NCBI GenBank assembly: GCA_030752795.1
Contig: JASMDM010000071.1
Span: 30,003 to 94,002, forward strand
Origin: SAR202 cluster bacterium
Lineage (GTDB): Bacteria > Chloroflexota > Dehalococcoidia > Lucifugimonadales > UBA1123
DNA: 64,000 nt
Direction: 5' to 3'
Positions 59,238-64,000 of the stretch are shown here, piece after piece. The notes under the pieces were generated by a model that made no database searches, was not told the DNA's origin, and was given only the letters and a program-made list of their open reading frames with translations. A program made the position numbers and the translations under genes. Position 1 is the stretch's first letter; every line of letters starts with the position of its first letter.

Positions 59238-59348
59238 ACTCGCCGGACCAAAGCGGGTTTACCGCCTTGTCGGAGATCGATCAATACCCCGAATTCCATC
59301 GCCGATCACTCGACTGCCAAACCACATCAGCTAATGGAGCGTGTGAAA

Positions 59349-59912
59349 ATGACAAGCCCTACGGACGTATTGTCGGACACTCGAACTCGCATGACGAACT
59401 CGGTCGATGCCCTAAAGCGTGACCTGGCGGTTATCCGAACTGGGCGAGCTTCGCCGGGCCTCGTCGAGAGCCTGATGATCGACTACTACGGCGTACCCAC
59501 GCCGCTGAACCAGCTCGCTTCGATCTCCGTTCCGGAGGCTCGATCCCTGATGGTTCAACCGTGGGACAAGCAAAGCCTCAAAGAAGTCGAAAAGTCCATC
59601 ATGAAATCCGATCTCGGCTTGATGCCAAACAACGACGGCAACGCGATTCGCATCAATATTCCGCCTCTTACCGAAGAGCGGCGGCGCGAGCTCGTGCGCG
59701 TGGTCAGCCGAAAAGTGGAAGATGGCCACGTTGCGGTGCGCAATGTTCGGCGCGACAGCTTGGAAACGTTCCGCGGATTGGAAAGAAGCGGCGACCTGTC
59801 GCAAGACGAATCGCGCCGCGCCCGGAACGACTTGCAGCAGGTAACCGACTCCTTCATCGAACAGATGGACCAACTGAAGCGCGAAAAGGAAGCCGAGGTC
59901 ATGGAGGTTTGA
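59349..59912 (+). CDS. frr: Ribosome recycling factor
   Basis: A 187-residue RRF, which splits post-termination ribosomes with EF-G. Conserved blocks: LKRDLAVIRTGRASPGLVES, YYGVPTPLNQLASISVPEAR, LMVQPWDKQSLKEVEKSIMK, GLMPNNDGNAIRINIPPLTE and ERRRELVRVVSRKVEDG. The frame opens at ATG 59334; ATG 59349 has GGAG 8 bases upstream and gives the usual length, so it is preferred. The stop overlaps the uppS start by four bases. Confidence 0.95.
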   Translation: MTSPTDVLSDTRTRMTNSVDALKRDLAVIRTGRASPGLVESLMIDYYGVPTPLNQLASISVPEARSLMVQPWDKQSLKEVEKSIMKSDLGLMPNNDGNAIRINIPPLTEERRRELVRVVSRKVEDGHVAVRNVRRDSLETFRGLERSGDLSQDESRRARNDLQQVTDSFIEQMDQLKREKEAEVMEV

Positions 59913-60667
59913 GGCGCCGATCCGCGTCTCAGGCTCAACAACCGGACCTCGTCGACGACGCCGAGACGAATCGGGCTGCGTCCGGTCCGAATCACGTTGC
60001 CATCATCATGGACGGCAACGGCCGCTGGGCCACCAGCCGGGGCAAGAATCGCAGCAACGGACACCGGGCCGGCACCGAGAACGTTCGGCAGGTCGTCGAG
60101 GCCTTTGCGCACGCTGGCGTCGATTACCTGACTCTGTTCGCTTTCTCGACCGAGAACTGGGACCGCCCTGATCAAGAAGTCAATGCGCTGATTGCGATCC
60201 TTCAAGAGGCGATCTCTCGCGAGGTCGCAAACCTGCACGAGCAAGGGATCCGCATTCGCCATCTGGGGACGCTCGACCGCATGAGCGATGACCTCGGCTC
60301 GGCAATTGGCGACGGCATCGAACTCACTAAGCACAACACACGCATGACTTTGTCCGTGGCGTTCAACTACGGCGGACGGGCAGAGATACTCGAGGCGGTC
60401 AAGCGGATCGTGGCGGCTGGAGTCAGCCCTGAGGAGATCGATGGCGAGCTGTTCGCGTCCCACCTATACACCCACGACATGCCCGATCCCGACCTGGTTA
60501 TCCGCACCGCCGGAGAAATGCGACTGAGCAACTTCTTGCTCTGGCAATCCGCCTACGCCGAGTACTACAGCACCGAGGTGCTGTGGCCCGACTTTGACGC
60601 CGCCGAAGTCCGGCGCGCCCTCGAAGCCTACGGCAACAGGTCACGGCGGTTTGGCCGCATCGAATGA
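59909..60667 (+). CDS. uppS: Isoprenyl (undecaprenyl) diphosphate synthase, cis type
   Basis: A 252-residue cis-prenyltransferase making the lipid carrier for cell-wall and glycan synthesis. Motifs: HVAIIMDGNGRWATSRGKNR (catalytic Asp), GHRAGTENVRQVVEAFAHAG, LTLFAFSTENWDRP, VAFNYGGRAEILEAVKRI, DPDLVIRTAGEMRLSNFLLW and YYSTEVLWPDFDA. The open frame runs far upstream inside frr. The TTG at 59909 overlaps the frr TGA and gives the right length; no ATG precedes the catalytic region. Confidence 0.93.
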   Translation: MRRRSASQAQQPDLVDDAETNRAASGPNHVAIIMDGNGRWATSRGKNRSNGHRAGTENVRQVVEAFAHAGVDYLTLFAFSTENWDRPDQEVNALIAILQEAISREVANLHEQGIRIRHLGTLDRMSDDLGSAIGDGIELTKHNTRMTLSVAFNYGGRAEILEAVKRIVAAGVSPEEIDGELFASHLYTHDMPDPDLVIRTAGEMRLSNFLLWQSAYAEYYSTEVLWPDFDAAEVRRALEAYGNRSRRFGRIE

Positions 60668-60724
60668 CCGCGACGAACTGCCCTCATCCGAAAACGCTCT
60701 TGCGACTCAGGTAGGCGCATAGCC

Positions 60725-61519
60725 ATGGCCCTGCGTCTCGTGTCGTCGGCGGTTATCATCCCCGTCCTGCTGCTCTCCCTCGTTGCGGGAGGGCTTTGGT
60801 TCGCATTTCCTGTCGCCGTCCTCGCCGGTGTAGCGGCGCTCGAGTTGGCCCGCGTATCCACGGGATGGGACGCCCGACCACTCGGTCCCGTTGCCGCCGC
60901 CCTGGCGTCCGGCGCAGCAATGTACGCGTACTACGTGACGCCTTCGAGCACCCCGTTCAACGTGTTGGGCGTCGCCTCGACAGTGACTGCACTTGGGTCA
61001 CTGGGCTGGCTAATGATGGCGGCGCCCGATGTCAATGCAGTACGGCGGGTCGTGTCGACATTGGCCGTGGCTGGGTTTGTCGGCGGCACGATGTTGCACG
61101 GAACAATGCTGCGAGGGCTGAACTCTGGGCTAGATTGGCTCATTTTCTTGCTGGCCGTCACTTTCGCGTCGGACACGTTCGCGTTAGCGGCTGGCCGAGC
61201 GATCGGGAGACGGAAACTTGCGCCGTCGATCAGTCCCGGCAAGACATGGGAAGGGGCAATCGGCGGCTTGGTCGGAGCGATTGTCGTCGCCCTGATTACC
61301 AACGCTCTCGTTTCCATCGACATCTCCATCGCCGCGGTCATTGCGTTCGGAGTCTTGCTCGCCGTTTTGGGACAGGCGGGCGACCTCATCGAATCCAAGA
61401 TGAAACGAAACGCCGGCGCGAAGGACTCCGGTTCGATAGTGCCGGGTCACGGCGGCACCTGGGATAGGCTAGACTCAATTGTGTGGAACCTAGTCGTCGT
61501 GTATCATTTTGTATCATGA
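60725..61519 (+). CDS. cdsA: Phosphatidate cytidylyltransferase
   Basis: A 264-residue polytopic membrane enzyme making CDP-diacylglycerol from phosphatidate and CTP. The C-terminal signature is SKMKRNAGAKDSGSIVPGHG directly followed by GTWDRLDSI. KLAPSISPGKTWEGAIGGLV is the second conserved block. About seven hydrophobic helices are visible. ATG 60725 lies about 60 bases after uppS. The stop overlaps the dxr start (ATGA). Confidence 0.94.
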   Translation: MALRLVSSAVIIPVLLLSLVAGGLWFAFPVAVLAGVAALELARVSTGWDARPLGPVAAALASGAAMYAYYVTPSSTPFNVLGVASTVTALGSLGWLMMAAPDVNAVRRVVSTLAVAGFVGGTMLHGTMLRGLNSGLDWLIFLLAVTFASDTFALAAGRAIGRRKLAPSISPGKTWEGAIGGLVGAIVVALITNALVSIDISIAAVIAFGVLLAVLGQAGDLIESKMKRNAGAKDSGSIVPGHGGTWDRLDSIVWNLVVVYHFVS

Positions 61520-62658
61520 GCGCCAAACCCAAAACACTGGCTCTGCTGGGCTCGACCGGGTCGGTCGGAACGCAAACCCTCGACGTTGTTCGATCCTTTC
61601 CCGACGATTTGAATGTCTTCGGGTTGGCGTGCAATCGTAACGTCGAGCTCCTGAAGAAACAGATCGACGAATTTTCGCCGCGCTTCTTTTCGTGCAACGG
61701 GTCGCCCGCAGAGATGGCTTCGTTGTCGGCGAACGGCTGCCAGGAAACCGACATCAACCCTATGGTTTGCCACGACGACGTCGACGTCGTCGTGACCGCC
61801 ACCACAGGAGACGTGGCGCTGGCGCCGACTTTGGACGCCATCGATTGCGGCAAGTCAATCGCGCTCGCCAACAAAGAGACTGTCGTCATGGCGGGCGAGC
61901 TCGTTGCGAACAAGGCCAAGGCCAAAGGCGTTTCACTTCTGCCCATGGACAGCGAACCCAACGCGATATGGCAGTGCCTTCGTGGCGAGGACAGCAAAGT
62001 CGCGAAGTTGATAATCACCGCATCGGGCGGGGCTTTTCGGAACACCTCGTTGGACCGCCTTGATTCCGTGACGCCCGAACAGGCGCTGATGCATCCAACT
62101 TGGAAGATGGGTCAAAAAATCACGGTCGATTCCGCGACAATGATGAACAAGGCGTTCGAGGTAATCGAGGCTCGATGGCTCTTCGACGTCGACTGGGACG
62201 ATATCGATGTTGTCGTGCATCCGCAGAGTGTCATCCACTCGATGGTGGAGTTCGCCGACGGATCGGTGAAGGCGCAGCTCAGTCCTCCGGACATGAGACT
62301 GCCTATCCAATACGCGATCCTCTACCCGGAGAGACACGCCAACGCCAGCATTAAACGACTCGATCCCGTTGCCACCGGATCGCTGACCTTCGAACCTTGG
62401 GAACCAGAACGCTACCCGTGCTTCGATCTGGCGATAAATGTTGTCCGGCGCGGCGGAACGTGGCCGTCTGCCCTGAGCGGCGCGAACGACGCCGCCGTCG
62501 ACCTCTTTCTCGCTGGCAGAATCGGTTTCATGGAGATTGACGACGTAATCACCGACGGGCTCCGCGGGCACGTAAACGTCGCAGACCCGGACCTCGACGA
62601 CATCATCACAGCTTGCAAAACCACCAACGAAAGAGTGGTTGGACTGGTGGGGGCGTAG
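61516..62658 (+). CDS. dxr: 1-deoxy-D-xylulose 5-phosphate reductoisomerase
   Basis: A 380-residue enzyme of the MEP isoprenoid pathway that converts DXP to MEP with NADPH. N-terminal nucleotide motif LALLGSTGSVGTQTLDVVRS, then GKSIALANKETVVMAGELV, LLPMDSEPNAIWQCLRGE (metal ligands), IITASGGAFRNTSLDRL, HPTWKMGQKITVDSATMMNK and DVVVHPQSVIHSMVEFADGS. ATG 61516 overlaps the cdsA stop; the longer frame from 61483 is not needed. With uppS and ispG in the same operon, isoprenoid precursor supply and polyprenyl synthesis are co-expressed. Confidence 0.97.
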   Translation: MSAKPKTLALLGSTGSVGTQTLDVVRSFPDDLNVFGLACNRNVELLKKQIDEFSPRFFSCNGSPAEMASLSANGCQETDINPMVCHDDVDVVVTATTGDVALAPTLDAIDCGKSIALANKETVVMAGELVANKAKAKGVSLLPMDSEPNAIWQCLRGEDSKVAKLIITASGGAFRNTSLDRLDSVTPEQALMHPTWKMGQKITVDSATMMNKAFEVIEARWLFDVDWDDIDVVVHPQSVIHSMVEFADGSVKAQLSPPDMRLPIQYAILYPERHANASIKRLDPVATGSLTFEPWEPERYPCFDLAINVVRRGGTWPSALSGANDAAVDLFLAGRIGFMEIDDVITDGLRGHVNVADPDLDDIITACKTTNERVVGLVGA

Positions 62659-62659
62659 A

Positions 62660-63853
62660 GTGTTCGGGCTACCGACATGGTTGCTGATATTTCCCATCCT
62701 CGGGATGCTCATCTTTGTTCACGAGTTGGGGCACTTCCTGACCGCCAAGTGGTTTGGGATCAAAGTAACCGAATTCGCCTTCGGGTTCCCGCCCAAGCTG
62801 TTCGGCGTCCGTCGCGGCGAGACGCTGTATTCCGTCAACCTCCTCCCCTTGGGTGGATTCGTTCGGATGGTCGGCGAAGAAGATCCGACCGAAGAGCGAA
62901 GCTTCGCTCGCCAGCCCGTTTGGAAGCGCGCCGCGGTGTTGGTGGCCGGATCGTTCATGAACATCCTGACGCCGCTGGTCATTTTCACGCTTCTGTTCGC
63001 TCTGCCCCGCGATACGGCGGTCGGAGCGGTGATGATAAGCGGAGTCGCTCCGAACTCCCCTGCCGCGGAGGCAGGGCTTCGACCTGGAGACACGATCCTT
63101 TCGGTCGACGGCGATCGGGTCGACAACCATCTCGAAGTCATCGAACGAGTGATGGCGTCGCTCGGCTCCGAGATCGAGATCTCGGTCCGGCGCGGGTCGA
63201 TAGTCAGCGGTCTCAGCATGTCGCTCGATTCTTCCGTCGTCGATACGGTCAAAGTCGTTCCGCGGCTTAATCCGCCGGACTTCACCATCGTCGAGACCGT
63301 CACTGATCCCGACACAGAAATCGCACTTCACGAGGCCAGGCGTTACAACGGTCAACTCGAGATCGGCGATACGATGGAGCAAGGCTCCGTCGGCGTAATG
63401 GTCGGGACATCGAACGTTAAGATCGTCAAGCGCCGAGAACCCGTGTGGAACGCCGTGCCGTCTGCAATCGGACGGATGGGCGATGTCCTCAAGATCACCA
63501 AAAACGGCTTCGCCCGCTGGTTCGCAGGCGGCCCCGACCCAGGGTTGGCCGGGCCCATCGGAATTGCTCGAGTCACGGGTGAGGTTGCCGAAGCCGGCAT
63601 ATCGCCGGTGTTCGAACTCATGGCGCTGATCAGCATCAGCCTCGCGATCATGAACATTCTTCCGATCCCTGCATTGGACGGCGGACGCCTCATGTTCGTC
63701 ATCATCGAATGGGTGCGGCGCGGCAAGCGGATATCGCCACAGAAAGAAGGCCTCGTGCACCTGGTCGGGTTCGCGCTGATGATCGGCTTCATCGTTGTAA
63801 TCAGTTACTTCGACATCGTGCGAATACTCAGCGGCGACAGCTTCTTCCGATAA
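62660..63853 (+). CDS. rseP: RIP metalloprotease RseP (site-2 protease)
   Basis: A 397-residue intramembrane zinc protease. The HExxH motif is in LIFVHELGHFLTAKWFG, in the first helix, and NLLPLGGFVRMVGE follows. A PDZ domain (ISGVAPNSPAAEAGLRPGDT, ILSVDGDRV) lies at about 130-190. The C-terminal second metal motif is NILPIPALDGGRLMF. A TTG at 62639 opens the frame inside dxr. I prefer GTG 62660, two bases past the dxr stop, because GGTGGGGG lies 8-15 bases upstream. It cleaves membrane-bound anti-sigma factors or signal peptides; the target here is unknown. Confidence 0.93.
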   Translation: MFGLPTWLLIFPILGMLIFVHELGHFLTAKWFGIKVTEFAFGFPPKLFGVRRGETLYSVNLLPLGGFVRMVGEEDPTEERSFARQPVWKRAAVLVAGSFMNILTPLVIFTLLFALPRDTAVGAVMISGVAPNSPAAEAGLRPGDTILSVDGDRVDNHLEVIERVMASLGSEIEISVRRGSIVSGLSMSLDSSVVDTVKVVPRLNPPDFTIVETVTDPDTEIALHEARRYNGQLEIGDTMEQGSVGVMVGTSNVKIVKRREPVWNAVPSAIGRMGDVLKITKNGFARWFAGGPDPGLAGPIGIARVTGEVAEAGISPVFELMALISISLAIMNILPIPALDGGRLMFVIIEWVRRGKRISPQKEGLVHLVGFALMIGFIVVISYFDIVRILSGDSFFR

Positions 63854-63908
63854 CCTTGAGCCCAGGCGCGCATTCGGGTAACCTCTTTGTTGTGGGAGGG
63901 ATATCTGA

Positions 63909-64000
63909 ATGAATAAGCGCCGGCCGACTAAGGCCGTCAACGTGGGCGGAGTCCAGGTAGGCGGCGACGCCCCGATCACCGTCCAGTCCATGACCAAGAC
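63909..64000 (+). CDS. ispG: 4-hydroxy-3-methylbut-2-enyl diphosphate synthase, N-terminal part
   Basis: The frame from ATG 63909 encodes MNKRRPTKAVNVGGVQVGGD then APITVQSMTK and runs off the right edge. The V-x-VG-x-V-x-(I/V)GG-x-API-x-VQSMT start is diagnostic of IspG (GcpE), the iron-sulfur enzyme of the MEP pathway. GGGAGGG lies about 15 bases upstream. Position after dxr and rseP matches the usual gene order in this operon. Confidence 0.9.
   Translation, partial: MNKRRPTKAVNVGGVQVGGDAPITVQSMTK

Overview
The window is one continuous GC-rich bacterial stretch with dense, mostly short-spaced genes. Gene content points to the Chloroflexota, probably the SAR202/Dehalococcoidia side. Supporting signs are a coenzyme F420 biosynthesis pair (cofC, cofD) coupled to a luciferase-like (F420/FMN) oxidoreductase, lipoproteins with long Pro/Thr/Ala-rich linkers, DUF3179 and NIPSNAP proteins, a very short EF-Ts, and two giant FtsX-type permeases. 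The lineage is an inference; no rRNA or tRNA gene was found to test it.

Layout. 0-2.4 kb: end of a GldG-like ABC accessory gene plus a DUF4340 gene. 2.8-8.6 kb (minus): a cobalamin module in which a B12 riboswitch with a built-in terminator precedes btuF-btuC-btuD-cobQ, followed by plsY. 9.2-19.5 kb: gyrB, a cysteine synthase-like gene, ligA, the F420 cluster, recF and a sirtuin. 20-28.8 kb: an ADP-ribosylglycohydrolase gene divergent from two FtsX permease genes; the divergent promoters share a palindrome between their -35 boxes. 28.9-42 kb: an accessory stretch with four broken genes (aldolase, an unknown membrane protein, a sulfatase, a TorA/BisC-type molybdoenzyme) set among intact operons (etfBA with three small genes, a zinc-ribbon gene, a methylenetetrahydrofolate reductase-like gene, two desulforedoxin-like miniproteins). 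42-56.7 kb: lipA, an rRNA uracil methyltransferase, maf, two converging Tat loci, a DUF3179 lipoprotein, an HtrA protease, two aminotransferases, a broken DUF885 gene and galE. 56.8-64 kb: the classic rpsB-tsf-pyrH-frr-uppS-cdsA-dxr-rseP-ispG operon, cut at the right edge.

Two themes stand out. First, accessory enzyme genes are decaying: six genes carry nonsense mutations, frameshifts or internal deletions while every housekeeping gene is intact. Second, intergenic regions at 11.3, 19.6, 29.8 and 45.4 kb carry related palindromic repeats. The two longest copies lie in inverted orientation and flank the 10-kb permease region. I did not find CRISPR arrays, transposases, phage genes or an unmistakably new multi-gene system. 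The best candidates for undescribed biology are the paired giant permeases with their shared-palindrome promoter region, and the repeat family.
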